A DNA stretch of 64,000 nt, taken from contig JAUZRX010000058.1 of NCBI GenBank assembly GCA_030949985.1, forward strand, positions 1-64,000, read 5' to 3'. This document shows positions 1-8,613 of this stretch, in pieces. Position numbers and translations under genes: made by a program. The DNA comes from Acidobacteriota bacterium (lineage in GTDB: Bacteria; Acidobacteriota; Polarisedimenticolia; J045). The stretch's first letter is position 1. Every line of letters starts with the position of its first letter. The notes beneath the pieces are model-generated. The model had not been told where the DNA came from, searched no databases, and saw only the letters and a program-made list of their open reading frames with translations.

Positions 1-188
1 GGCCAGTCCATGCCCCGTGGGAGAGCAAGAGCGGGGCCAGTTTGAACCCGCGCTCGGGCGCGGAGTTTGGGGACGAGGTGTCCGCATGCGGACAGGTGCC
101 GCGGACAGGGTCCGGACACCCCCGGCGGCTTGCGCCCCCCCGGCCCCCGGGGCCACGGGGTACATTCTTCGCTCCACGGTGGGGGGGA
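1..188. other. Non-coding stretch downstream of the TPR gene
   Basis: No convincing gene is seen here. The open frames crossing it are Pro/Arg/Gly-rich composition artefacts with no family resemblance. It lies 3' of the minus-strand TPR gene. A C/G-run-rich imperfect palindrome around 139-152 could form a hairpin in the 3' end of that transcript, but no T-tract follows it. What lies beyond the left edge cannot be seen. Confidence 0.5.
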
Positions 189-1670
189 TCAGGGGATTGG
201 GGGGCCTAGTTCCTGCAGCAGGGCCGCGGCCTCGGCCTTGTGCCCGCCGGCGCTCTCCGCCACCGCCGTGAGCAGTTCGGTGGCCCGCTTGTCCCGCCCC
301 AGTCCCAGGGCGGCGAGGGCCTGCTCGAAGCGGGTGTCGATGGACGCCTTCTCGACGCTGCGCGCCAGTTCGGAGGCTTGCTGGAAACGCTCGAGTCCGA
401 GCAGCGCCTGGACCTTCTGCAGCTCGATTTCAGCAGGCGCATAGGGAGAATCCGGCCCCAGTTTTTCGGCCGCCGCCAACGCGCCGTCGAGGGTCTCGAG
501 GGCCATGTCGAAGCGCAGGGCGCCGCGATGGAAACGGGTGAGCATCAGCCAGCCTTCGATCAGTGTGGGGTCCTGTCGTATGGCGGCCATGGCCTCGACG
601 AGGGCGGGCATCTCCAGGCGCCGGCCGATGAAGTGGCGGGCTCCACGCAGGCGCATGGGGGCATCCGGTCGGGCCGCGGATCCCAGCAAGCGCTGGTAGT
701 GCTCGATCAGTTCGGTGGCCCGGGGATCGGGTTTTTCCTGGCGGGCCAGGCGCGCGGCGACCTTCTCCCAGATGGGCAGGGCCGAGGCATTGCCGGCGAC
801 GCTGCGGGCCAGGGCCAGCCAGAGTTCCAGCTCACCGCTGCTGGGTGCCAGCGGCACCAGGGTAGCGGTCGCCTCGTCCAGGCGACCGGCGACGAGTTGC
901 AGAAGGGCGAGTTGGCGCCGCACCTGGGGGTGGCGGTTGCCCCGTTCCACGGCACGCGCGTAGGCCTTCATGGCCTCGAGGGCCTGCCCCTGTTGCTCGA
1001 GGACCAGGGCCTGGGCGGCGTGGCTCTGGGCCGATCGGGACAGGATGCGAACCAGCGCGTCGGCCACGCGGCGTGCCCGCTCGATCTGGCCCATCCGCAG
1101 TTGATCCTGGACGAGTTGGCCCAGGTCCTGGTGCGCGGAGGTCTCGAGGGAGGGAGCATGGTCCTCGAGGATCCGAAGCGCCCGGTCGAGTTGTCCCGTG
1201 TCCAGGTGGGCGGCGACGGCCCCGACGACGATATCCCGCCGGGTCGGTGCGAGTTTCAGTGCGCGGTTGAACAGGTCGAGGGCCTGGTCCCGGGCGGCTT
1301 CGTCGCTGTAGCGATAGTCCACCCGGAACAGGCGCTGGCCCACCGTGGGGGGAAGCTTGTCCTTGCCGCTGGCGATCCGCAACAGCCGGTAACGACTGCT
1401 GTCGAAGTCGCGCTGGACGCTCCGGGCGCCCCGCAACCGGCAGTTGCCCTCGAGGGTCAGCAGGTCGACATCGTCGGGGTACTGGTGGCGCAGCTCCGAG
1501 CTGCGGAGCAGCAACTCGTCGCAGCGCTGCTGCTCGACGAGCAGGGTGAGTTCCTGGATCGTCTCGGCGGGCAGGGCCTCGCCCTGGGTGGCGCCGGCGA
1601 GCGGTGCGAACAGGCAGGCAGCCAGCAGAAGGCTGGAGGTCACCAGGCGGTCGAGGGGGGTGGCGTTCAC
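189..1670 (-). CDS. Periplasmic tetratricopeptide-repeat protein
   Basis: A 493-residue protein with an N-terminal signal peptide (hydrophobic stretch at about residues 10-25, ending in an Ala-Gly-Ala segment) followed by degenerate helical repeats of TPR type over most of its length, rich in Ala/Leu/Arg. No catalytic motif is visible. It is probably exported and acts as a scaffold or binding protein. The GTG start is chosen because it overlaps the stop of the upstream glycosyltransferase in a GTGA junction and directly precedes the signal peptide; the open frame upstream of it is low-complexity Arg/Pro/Gly. Translational coupling to the heptosyltransferase suggests an envelope role, but the precise function is unknown. 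Confidence 0.72.
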   Translation of the reverse strand: MNATPLDRLVTSSLLLAACLFAPLAGATQGEALPAETIQELTLLVEQQRCDELLLRSSELRHQYPDDVDLLTLEGNCRLRGARSVQRDFDSSRYRLLRIASGKDKLPPTVGQRLFRVDYRYSDEAARDQALDLFNRALKLAPTRRDIVVGAVAAHLDTGQLDRALRILEDHAPSLETSAHQDLGQLVQDQLRMGQIERARRVADALVRILSRSAQSHAAQALVLEQQGQALEAMKAYARAVERGNRHPQVRRQLALLQLVAGRLDEATATLVPLAPSSGELELWLALARSVAGNASALPIWEKVAARLARQEKPDPRATELIEHYQRLLGSAARPDAPMRLRGARHFIGRRLEMPALVEAMAAIRQDPTLIEGWLMLTRFHRGALRFDMALETLDGALAAAEKLGPDSPYAPAEIELQKVQALLGLERFQQASELARSVEKASIDTRFEQALAALGLGRDKRATELLTAVAESAGGHKAEAAALLQELGPPIP

Positions 1671-2719
1671 GGCTGCGTCTCCTTGGTCGAGGACTCGAGA
1701 ACCTGGAAGATACTGTCGATGACGCGCTGGGGCGAGATTCCGGGAAAACGGTCGGCGTCCCGGCGCGAGGTGGGCCGGGGGGGGGCCAGCACCCGGTGCC
1801 CTTTTCCGAAGGGGGCGTTGAGGGCGGGATCTGTGGGGCCGTAGAGCGCCACCACGCGGGCGCCTGTGGCCCAGGCCATGTGCATCGGGCCGGTATCCCC
1901 CCCGACGAGCACCGGGCAGGCGGCGATCAGGGCGGCCAGGCCCCGCAGATCCAGGTCGGTGGAGACCGCGGCGAGATGCCCCGCCGCTTCGGCCAGGGAT
2001 TCGGCCTCCTGCCGTTCCCCCGGCCCGCCGAGGATGATCACCCCCACGCCCCGTTCGGTCAGGCCGCGGGCCACGGCGCTCCAACGCTCGAGGGGATAGC
2101 GTTTCCAGGCCTGGCGTCGGCTGCTGAACGGTGCGAGAGCCACCACCGGCCAGGTCGGGCAGAGGGCCCGGCAACGTCGGCGTCCCTGGTCGAGTTCGGC
2201 GGGCCGGAGGGCCAGGTCGGCTTCCAGGGGACCGCCGGGGGCAACGCCTGCGGCTTCCACGAGGGCCGCGGCCCGCAGGACCCGGTGGCGGCGGGCGGGA
2301 TCCAGGGAAACGCGGTGGTTGGCGAAGAGGTGGCTGCCTTCCCGGGCCCACCGGGCGCCGAAGCCGAAACGCTTCGGGGCTCCCGCGAGGGCGGCGACCA
2401 GTCCCGATTTGAGGCTGCCCTGGAAGTCCAGGCTCACCTCGGCGTCGAAGGCGCGCAGGCTCTGGCGGTAATCGCGTATCCGGCGGACGGCTTCGGGGGC
2501 GAGGCGCCGCAGCAGGTGCTGGAGTCGGCGCCGGTCGAGGACCACGAGCTGATCGATGTGGGGGTGGCCCTCGAGGAGGGGGGCGGAGAGGGTCTCCACC
2601 GCCCAGGCCACCCGGGCCCGGGGCCAGGCTCGCCGCAGCAGCCCCACGGCGGGCAGGGTCCGCACCACGTCGCCCACCGCGCCGAGGCGGATCACCAGCA
2701 CCCTTCGAGGACTTTTCAT
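1667..2719 (-). CDS. GT9-family ADP-heptose:LPS heptosyltransferase
   Basis: A 350-residue glycosyltransferase family 9 protein, the family that adds L-glycero-D-manno-heptose from ADP-heptose to the LPS inner core at the cytoplasmic face of the inner membrane. Visible marks: the N-terminal motif VIRLGAVGDVVRTLPAV (residues 8-24), the second-domain start VALAPFSSRRQAWKRYP and the C-terminal signature GGDTGPMHMAWATG followed by VVALYGPTDP, which binds the nucleotide sugar. Its length is normal for WaaC/WaaF. It is divergent from the heptose-7-phosphate kinase gene, consistent with heptose-core assembly, and overlaps the TPR gene by 4 bases. Whether it is heptosyltransferase I (WaaC) or another family member cannot be decided from sequence alone. 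Confidence 0.85.
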   Translation of the reverse strand: MKSPRRVLVIRLGAVGDVVRTLPAVGLLRRAWPRARVAWAVETLSAPLLEGHPHIDQLVVLDRRRLQHLLRRLAPEAVRRIRDYRQSLRAFDAEVSLDFQGSLKSGLVAALAGAPKRFGFGARWAREGSHLFANHRVSLDPARRHRVLRAAALVEAAGVAPGGPLEADLALRPAELDQGRRRCRALCPTWPVVALAPFSSRRQAWKRYPLERWSAVARGLTERGVGVIILGGPGERQEAESLAEAAGHLAAVSTDLDLRGLAALIAACPVLVGGDTGPMHMAWATGARVVALYGPTDPALNAPFGKGHRVLAPPRPTSRRDADRFPGISPQRVIDSIFQVLESSTKETQP

Positions 2720-2733
2720 CGGAGCCCCACCAT
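2716..2733 (-). other. Five-codon mini-ORF coupled to the heptosyltransferase start
   Basis: On the minus strand an ATG at 2733 opens a 5-residue reading frame (MVGLR) whose TGA overlaps the ATG of the heptosyltransferase in an ATGA junction. A GGAGG Shine-Dalgarno sequence (2739-2743) sits 5 bases before the mini-ORF start but 19 bases before the heptosyltransferase start, which is too far for direct use. The arrangement suggests re-initiation after translation of the mini-ORF, but it may be chance. Confidence 0.3.
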
Positions 2734-2828
2734 GCGCGCCTCCGTGGTGTCCCCGGGGCGGGGAGCCGCGTTCGATTCTGCCACGAATCCCCGCGTCATC
2801 CCGGCTCCCCGGGCCCCGGCCCACGGTG

Positions 2829-2834
2829 TATTCT
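2829..2834 (+). promoter_or_regulatory. Possible -10 element for hldE1
   Basis: In the 145-base region between the divergent heptosyltransferase and hldE1 genes, TATTCT stands out in GC-rich surroundings. A start of transcription about 7 bases further on would leave a leader of about 24 bases containing the GAGGAG ribosome binding site (about 2854-2859) for the ATG at 2865. No good -35 hexamer is seen at 17 bases upstream. Confidence 0.35.
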
Positions 2835-2864
2835 TGGCGCCGCGAACGAGATCGAGGAGTGTCG

Positions 2865-3839
2865 ATGGCGCCCCATGAACCCTGGACAGGCAGGCGGCTG
2901 CTGGTGATCGGCGACGTGCTGCTCGATCGCTACCTCCATGGCCGGGTCGAACGGATCTCTCCCGAGGCCCCCGTCCCGGTAGTCCGCCTCGAAGGCGAGG
3001 AAGAACGGCCCGGGGGAGCGGCCAACGTGGCGGCGAACATTCTCGCCCTCGGGGGACAGGTGGATCTGCTGTCGGTGATCGGTGATGACGACGCCGGTCA
3101 GCGGCTGCGACGCTGGTGTGCGGACAGCGGCATCGACCCGGCGGGATTGCGCATCGATCCCCGCCGGCCCACCCCGGTCAAAACCCGGGTCCTTTCCCGA
3201 CATCAGCAGATGATCCGCCTCGACCAGGAGGACGACAGGCCCCTCGACGGCGAGATCGGCGCCTGGCTCGGGGCCGCCGCCGAGCGCCGGCTCGAGAAGG
3301 CGGACGGGGTGATCGTCTCGGACTACGCCAAGGGTGTGATCGGCGCCGACAGCCTCGGCAGCATCCTCCGGCGGGCCCGGCAGCGCTCCTTGCCGGTGGT
3401 CGTCGACCCGAAGATCCGCAACTTCGACACCTACCAGCCCGCCACCGTGGTGACGCCCAACCAGGCCGAGGCCGCCGCCGCCGCGGGTTGCGAGATCCGT
3501 GGCGACGGGGATGCCCGGGCGGCCGCCGGGCGGATCCTCCAGCGCCTCGACGTGGAGGCGGTGCTGGTCACCCGGGGCGAGCACGGCATGCTGCTCGTTC
3601 CGCGCCGGGGAGCGCCCACCACGATTCCCGCCCGGGCCCGGGAGGTCTTCGATGTTACGGGGGCGGGGGATACGGTCGCCGCGGTGCTGGGCATCGCCCT
3701 GGCCGCCGGGGAAGAGTTGGCCCGGGCGGCCCGCCTGGCCAACGCCGCCGCCGCCCTGGCCGTCGGGCGGCTGGGCACGGCGGTGGTGGCGGCCGGCGAA
3801 CTCGATGCTCTGGGAGAGGATGATCAAGATGGTCGCTGA
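2865..3839 (+). CDS. hldE1: D-glycero-beta-D-manno-heptose-7-phosphate kinase
   Basis: A 324-residue PfkB/ribokinase-family sugar kinase of the RfaE domain I type, which phosphorylates heptose 7-phosphate at C1 on the way to ADP-heptose for the LPS inner core. Marks: DRYLHGRVERISPEAPVPV at residues 21-39, the glycine-rich GGAANVAANILALGG (50-64), KTRVLSRHQQMIRLDQED, and the C-terminal DVTGAGDT (263-270) with the catalytic base Asp269. It is the stand-alone kinase domain: the RfaE domain II nucleotidyltransferase found in E. coli HldE is absent and must be encoded elsewhere. The ATG at 2865 follows GAGGAG by 5 bases. The divergent heptosyltransferase gene supports the role. Also known as rfaE1. 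Confidence 0.9.
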   Translation: MAPHEPWTGRRLLVIGDVLLDRYLHGRVERISPEAPVPVVRLEGEEERPGGAANVAANILALGGQVDLLSVIGDDDAGQRLRRWCADSGIDPAGLRIDPRRPTPVKTRVLSRHQQMIRLDQEDDRPLDGEIGAWLGAAAERRLEKADGVIVSDYAKGVIGADSLGSILRRARQRSLPVVVDPKIRNFDTYQPATVVTPNQAEAAAAAGCEIRGDGDARAAAGRILQRLDVEAVLVTRGEHGMLLVPRRGAPTTIPARAREVFDVTGAGDTVAAVLGIALAAGEELARAARLANAAAALAVGRLGTAVVAAGELDALGEDDQDGR

Positions 3840-3914
3840 ACACCCCGGAACTGGCACTTCCCCCGCCAGGGCTCCAGATTCGACTCCGTGGAAAAGGTTC
3901 TGGAAGAGAGAGCG

Positions 3915-6554
3915 ATGAGCGGCGAGCGCCTGCCGGGAAACGACGCGGGTCTGCCCCGTGCGGGGCGAATCGACGGCACACCGGTTCCGGAAGTGCTGTG
4001 GTCCCTGGCCCTCGAGCGCTTCTCCGGTTCCCTCGTGCTGACCTGCGAGGAGCAGCGGAAGGTGCTGTTCTTCCGCGAGGGCCGGCTGATCTTCGCCTCC
4101 TCCTCCGATGCGGAAGACCGCCTCGGTCCCTTCCTGTTGCGCCGCGGGCAGGTGGCCCTGTCCGTGTTGCTGGATGCCGGAGGCCGGGTCATGCGCGGCC
4201 GGCGCCTGGGGCAGGCGCTGGTGGAACTCGGGGCCATGACCCAGGAAGAGATCTGCAAGGCCGTTCTGGACCAGGTTCTGGACATCGCCCTGTCCGTGTT
4301 TTCCTGGCGCACCGGCACCTGGAGGCTGTCTCGCGCCAGCCTGCCCCTGGACGAGGCGATCACCCTCGACCGGCCGATGGAAGAACTGGTGCTCGAGGGA
4401 CTGCGGCGGGTGGAGGACTGGGCACGCATCCGTAAGGCCGTGGGTGGGCCCCGGGCGATCTACCGGGTGCGTGGTGGTCACCTGGACACGAAGGTCCTGC
4501 TGGGCCTGACCGAAAGGTCGCTTCTCGAGCAGCTGGTCCATCCCTGCCGGGTGGAGCGGCTCTGCCGCGAGGTCTACGCGCCTTCCTACGACGTCTATCG
4601 AGCCCTGTGGGGACTGTCGATCCTGGGACTGGTGCAGCGGGTCGGACCCGAGGCGGGAGCGGAGCCTTGCAGCGGAGCCGGGGAGGGGCTGCTCGAGGAG
4701 GAGCCTGCGGCGGACCTGGTGCTGCGCCTGGGGGACGAGGGGCTGACCGGTGTACTGCGCCTGTTCCGCGGGTCCGAGGAAGGGGCTCTCTTCTTCCGCG
4801 AGGGGCGCATCGAGTTCGCCACCACCAACGATCCCGAGCAAAGCCTCCTGGTGCACCTGTTGCGCCGTGGGGTGATCTCCGACCGGGATCACGAGATGGC
4901 TCTCCGCCGCCTGCTCACGGGCAAGCGCGTGGGCCAGCTGCTGGCCGAAATGGGCGCCTTGGGCGAGGACGACATCGAGCGCTTCGTCTGCGAGCAGGTG
5001 CTCGAGGTGGCCCGCCAGCTGGTGCTCTGGGAGCGGGGTGAGTACCGCGTGGAAGAAGAGCTTCCCAGCGAAGAGTCCATCGTTCTCGGTTGGTCCGCCG
5101 AGGATGTGGTGATGGCGGCGATGGAGCATTGCGAGTATTCGCAGATGATCCTCCGGGGCGTCGGAGGGCTGGAGACCGTCTACCGGTTGCGGCCCGAATA
5201 CCTCGACCGTCTCGATCGGATGCAGTTGCGTCCGGGAGCCTGGGAACTGGTATCGCTGTTGCGCGAGGAAAAGACTCTCGGCGAGTTGCTGGCCGCTCGG
5301 GAGGAGGCGGATTACGAAATTTGCCGTCGGCTCCATGGCCTGTGCCGGGTGCACGTGGTGGAGAAGGTGCCCGAGGAGGAAATCGCCGACCGGGTCCGGG
5401 TGGCTCGGACCGCTCCGGCGCCGCCGATTTTCGCCGAAACGCCGGCCGAGCCGGCGGCGCCGTCATCCCGGGAGACGGTCCAGGTGGAAGTGCGGCGGGA
5501 TTTGTCGGCCCCCGAGATGGCTCCCGAACTCTTCCCTGCCGACGTGACGGCCGGCGCCTCGAATGCCTGGCGCCCGGTGCTGCCCGAGGAGGAGGACGAG
5601 CCCCTGGGCGGGCCCGAGCCGCGAAAGATCGAAAATCGCCGGATCCCGGTGGAGAGCGCGCCGATGGAGACCGACTCCGGCGGCGAGAGCGCCCCGGTGG
5701 TGATCGAGGTGCCGATCACCGCTTTCGGCCCGTTCCATTCCCGGCGGGACCCTCAAACGGCCTCTCCGCCGGAGGCGGTCGACGCGCCCCTCGATCCGGA
5801 GGCGACCCTCAAGATCCCCCGCCACCTGCTCGATCTCGATGCGTCGCCCGCCGCCGAAGGGACGGGGGGGGGCGAGGCGGTGGAAGCTCCCGTGGATGTC
5901 GCGGCGGAACCGGAGTGCGGAGTCGAGGGAGCGTCCCCGGTCGAAGAAGCGGCGGAGGATGGCACGGGGTGGTCCGAAGCGTTCGCGTCCAGGGCCGAAC
6001 GGGATTCGCAAGCCGAGTCCGCCGCGGAGGCCGAACCGGCCGCGGAGTCCGCCGAACCGTTCGCGGAGCCTGACGCGGCCGCGTCGGCCGAGTCCGTGGC
6101 GGAGGCCGCACCGGCCGCGGAAGGCCCTCCCGCAGCACCCGTCGGGCCGCCGGTCCCGGCCGAGGAGGCCGAGACCGAGGCCGACGTTCCGGCTCTCGAG
6201 CCGGAGGCGACCGTGACTCCCGACGAGGCGGTGCTCGCGGAGGTGAAGCGATTCAATCGGCGGCATGCGGCGGTCTTCACCCGGCTGCGGGCCGAGATCG
6301 GCGCCGGAGTGCGCAACTACGTCAGGACTTGCCAGCGGCGCCTGGGGGTGCCCGTCTTCGGTGATCTGGAACCGGACTCCGAAGGCTGTTTTCCCGTGGA
6401 GGAACTGGCCCGCCGCATCGAGGATCTGCGCCGGGGCGGTGATGGCGCCGACCCCGAGGCGCTGATCACCACCGAGCTGTCGATGGTTCGTGAACTGCTC
6501 TCACCGGCGCGGCTGAAGGACATCGAACGCGCGCTGGCGGCTCTCGACGAGTAA
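3915..6554 (+). CDS. Two-module DUF4388 (PATAN-type) protein with acidic linker
   Basis: An 879-residue soluble protein without signal peptide or membrane segment. Two homologous DUF4388-like modules occur at about residues 20-190 and 245-420. Each contains a beta-rich segment ending in LFFREGRLIFA or LFFREGRIEFA and then a helical half with GRRLGQALVELGAM or GKRVGQLLAEMGAL. Residues about 480-775 form a Pro/Ala/Glu-rich low-complexity linker. A conserved-looking helical C-terminus (about 780-879) follows. DUF4388 proteins are found near signalling and gliding-motility genes in Acidobacteriota and Myxococcota; the biochemical role is unknown. ATG 3915 is preferred over GTG 3888 because AGAGAGAG precedes it. 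It follows hldE1 on the same strand by 75 bases. Confidence 0.8.
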   Translation: MSGERLPGNDAGLPRAGRIDGTPVPEVLWSLALERFSGSLVLTCEEQRKVLFFREGRLIFASSSDAEDRLGPFLLRRGQVALSVLLDAGGRVMRGRRLGQALVELGAMTQEEICKAVLDQVLDIALSVFSWRTGTWRLSRASLPLDEAITLDRPMEELVLEGLRRVEDWARIRKAVGGPRAIYRVRGGHLDTKVLLGLTERSLLEQLVHPCRVERLCREVYAPSYDVYRALWGLSILGLVQRVGPEAGAEPCSGAGEGLLEEEPAADLVLRLGDEGLTGVLRLFRGSEEGALFFREGRIEFATTNDPEQSLLVHLLRRGVISDRDHEMALRRLLTGKRVGQLLAEMGALGEDDIERFVCEQVLEVARQLVLWERGEYRVEEELPSEESIVLGWSAEDVVMAAMEHCEYSQMILRGVGGLETVYRLRPEYLDRLDRMQLRPGAWELVSLLREEKTLGELLAAREEADYEICRRLHGLCRVHVVEKVPEEEIADRVRVARTAPAPPIFAETPAEPAAPSSRETVQVEVRRDLSAPEMAPELFPADVTAGASNAWRPVLPEEEDEPLGGPEPRKIENRRIPVESAPMETDSGGESAPVVIEVPITAFGPFHSRRDPQTASPPEAVDAPLDPEATLKIPRHLLDLDASPAAEGTGGGEAVEAPVDVAAEPECGVEGASPVEEAAEDGTGWSEAFASRAERDSQAESAAEAEPAAESAEPFAEPDAAASAESVAEAAPAAEGPPAAPVGPPVPAEEAETEADVPALEPEATVTPDEAVLAEVKRFNRRHAAVFTRLRAEIGAGVRNYVRTCQRRLGVPVFGDLEPDSEGCFPVEELARRIEDLRRGGDGADPEALITTELSMVRELLSPARLKDIERALAALDE

Positions 6555-6572
6555 CGACGCGGGCTTCGGCCC

Positions 6573-7736
6573 TCAGCGGAAGGACTCCCAGGCCTGGCAG
6601 CGGGGGCAACGCCACTCGAGCTGCTCGGATTCGCGGCCACAACTGCGACAGACCCAGGGATCGATCCAGATCGGCTCTTCCTGCCAGCGGTGAAGGAGTT
6701 CCAGCAACGTCGAGCCGGCTTGCATGCCGTCTTCGGCGGCGGCAAGCCGGGCCCACAACCGGGCGGTGGTGGCGCTGCGGGGGGCGGCGGCCTCCAGCTC
6801 CCGGCACCAGCGCCGGGCCTCGCCCAGGGCGTCTCGACGCAAGGCTTCGTCGGTCAGCCAGGCCAGTACCCTCCAGCCCACGTCCGGGTCGAGGCCCTTG
6901 TCGGCTTCCGCGGTGGCGAAGTGCCGCACGGATTCCCGGTCCCCGGTGGCCGAGGCCAGAGATTCCAGGCGATCGAGACTGGCGGGCACCAGCCACGGAG
7001 CCAGGGTCGCCGCCTGGATCCAGGCTTCGCGGGCGGGGGCCACCTTGCCCAGCTGGTAGAGGGCATCACCCAGGGCGACCTGGGCGGCCGCCAGGTCCGG
7101 CACGTCGGCTGCCGCCTTGCGAGCCAGTTCCACGGCGCCCTTGGCGTCTCCTTCGGCCACCTTCTCGCGGGCCAGCAGCACCCGCCGCCGGGCCGCCACC
7201 AGCCGCCCCCGTTCCGGTGCCAGTCGCTGGAGCTTGTCGGCGCTCTCGATGGCCTCCTCCCAGCGGCGGAAGCGTGAGTGCAGCCGGCCCAGGGCGACGA
7301 CGGGCGGCACCCGGTCGGGGGCCGCCTCGATCGCCTGGCGGTAGGCCTCGAGGGCCTCGTCATGGCGGCCCTGGTCTTCCATCAGGCGTCCGCGGAGAAG
7401 GAGGCAGGTGGAGCGGATGCCGGGATCCAGTTCGCGGCGGGCGAGGACCACGTCGAAGATCTTCTCCGCCCGCGAGTAGTCTCCCGTCTGCCGCATTTCT
7501 TCCCCCAGCAGGAGGAAGATGGCGTCGTCGCCGGATTCGAGTTGAGTGGCTTCTCGCAGGGCCTCCCGCGCCGCCGCGTGGTCGCCCGCCGCCACGTGGG
7601 CCAGGGCGGCGTCCACCCGCTGGCGGTAGGGTCCCGAGCGCCGCCGGCCTCGTTGCCAGCGGAGGGTGCCCGAGGCCGCCAGGGTCCCGATGACCAGGCC
7701 CGCGATCAGCCCCAGAAGCAGCCAGAAGAAACTCAT
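6573..7736 (-). CDS. lapB: Lipopolysaccharide assembly protein LapB (YciM)
   Basis: A 387-residue protein (E. coli LapB has 389) with one N-terminal membrane anchor (about residues 3-22), a long array of TPR repeats facing the cytoplasm and a C-terminal rubredoxin-like metal knuckle with the pairs CRSC and CPRC within the last 30 residues. In E. coli LapB binds FtsH and LapC and controls LpxC turnover, matching LPS synthesis to phospholipid supply; it also acts as a hub for LPS enzymes. Here it is the last gene of the Kdo operon and overlaps lapA by an ATGA junction, the same lapA-lapB pairing as in enterobacteria, which strongly supports the call. Confidence 0.88.
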   Translation of the reverse strand: MSFFWLLLGLIAGLVIGTLAASGTLRWQRGRRRSGPYRQRVDAALAHVAAGDHAAAREALREATQLESGDDAIFLLLGEEMRQTGDYSRAEKIFDVVLARRELDPGIRSTCLLLRGRLMEDQGRHDEALEAYRQAIEAAPDRVPPVVALGRLHSRFRRWEEAIESADKLQRLAPERGRLVAARRRVLLAREKVAEGDAKGAVELARKAAADVPDLAAAQVALGDALYQLGKVAPAREAWIQAATLAPWLVPASLDRLESLASATGDRESVRHFATAEADKGLDPDVGWRVLAWLTDEALRRDALGEARRWCRELEAAAPRSATTARLWARLAAAEDGMQAGSTLLELLHRWQEEPIWIDPWVCRSCGRESEQLEWRCPRCQAWESFR

Positions 7737-8083
7737 GTTTCGTCGGTCGCCGTGGGCCCGGAGGAGGGGGGGGTGCGCGCCGGTGGGGCCGTCGCCCCTT
7801 CGAGGGCCATGTTGCGCAGGTCGTGGAGTTCTTCCTCGATCTTCCTCAGGCGGCGGCGCAGGCGGAGGTTCTCGAGGCGCAGAGAGAGCCCCTCGATGAC
7901 CGCCAGCAGGCCGGTGAACAGGGCTCCGGCGATCACGCTGCAGACGATCACCTCGGCCAGGCTCACCTCCCGCACTTCGCCGATGCCCAGCCGCAGCTCG
8001 GCGGGGGACCCGGCATTGGCCAGAGCGACCCAGAGCACGACGACGACGAAGACGGCGAGGAGGACGAACAGGACTACCCTCAT
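7733..8083 (-). CDS. lapA: LapA-domain inner membrane protein
   Basis: A 116-residue protein with two hydrophobic helices (about residues 3-23 and 45-65) followed by a charged coiled-coil stretch (LRLRRRLRKIEEELHDLR) and a Pro/Thr-rich tail. This is the LapA/DUF1049 layout. In E. coli LapA is a partner of LapB in LPS assembly. It overlaps kdsC upstream and lapB downstream by 4 bases each, so the three are translationally coupled. It is slightly longer than the E. coli protein because of the disordered tail. Confidence 0.82.
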   Translation of the reverse strand: MRVVLFVLLAVFVVVVLWVALANAGSPAELRLGIGEVREVSLAEVIVCSVIAGALFTGLLAVIEGLSLRLENLRLRRRLRKIEEELHDLRNMALEGATAPPARTPPSSGPTATDET

Positions 8084-8613
8084 GAATGATTCTCCCTTTC
8101 GTGTTCCGCGGTGGAGCGCTCGGCGAGGAGCCGGTCGATCACTTCCCGTACCGCTCCCTGGCCGCCCGCGGCACGGGTGACCAGTCGAGCCGCCCGGCGC
8201 ACCTCGGTCACCGCATCGGCGACGGCCACCGGCAGGCCGACCAGCGCCATGGCCGGCAGGTCGACCAGGTCATCACCGATGAAGCAGGCTTCCTCGCTCG
8301 AAATCTTGCGACGCTGGAGAATCTCCCGCACCACCGCGCCCTTGTCCTCGACGCCGAGGTGGATTTCTTCCAGGCCCAGCTCTTCCGCCCGCCGCCGCAC
8401 CTGGGGCGATGATCTCCCGGAAACCAGGCCGCCGACGATGCCCGCGGCCACCGCGCGTCGCAGGCCCAGGCCGTCGCGGACGTGGAAGCGCAGGGCGAAG
8501 CCCTGCCCGGCGAAGTAATACAGGCCGCCGTCGGTGAGAACGCCGTCGACATCCAGCAGCAGCAGGCGGATGCGGGAGAGGTCGGGAAAGGGTTTCAGCG
8601 TCGTCATGGGCAT
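8080..8613 (-). CDS. kdsC: 3-deoxy-D-manno-octulosonate 8-phosphate phosphatase
   Basis: A 177-residue HAD-superfamily phosphatase of the KdsC type (C0 subclass, no cap domain), which hydrolyses Kdo 8-phosphate to Kdo in the cytoplasm. Motif I is DVDGVLTDG with nucleophile Asp21 and Asp23; motif II is in GGLVSGRSS; motif III is GVEDKGAV; motif IV is FIGDDLVDLPAM. The ATG at 8613 shares one base with the kdsD stop in a TGATG junction; an internal ATG at 8607 is an alternative. The order kdsD-kdsC is also seen in enterobacteria. Confidence 0.92.
   Translation of the reverse strand: MPMTTLKPFPDLSRIRLLLLDVDGVLTDGGLYYFAGQGFALRFHVRDGLGLRRAVAAGIVGGLVSGRSSPQVRRRAEELGLEEIHLGVEDKGAVVREILQRRKISSEEACFIGDDLVDLPAMALVGLPVAVADAVTEVRRAARLVTRAAGGQGAVREVIDRLLAERSTAEHERENHS

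Noticed and set aside
155-175. Similarity between GTACATTCTT near 160 and GTGTATTCTT near 2827 as a shared promoter
   Set aside because: No plus-strand gene follows the first copy; short similarity in G-rich context is likely chance.
2796-5354. An 850-codon minus-strand frame across hldE1 and the DUF4388 gene
   Set aside because: It crosses two well-supported plus-strand genes, has no domain motif and shows Gln/His/Pro-biased composition.
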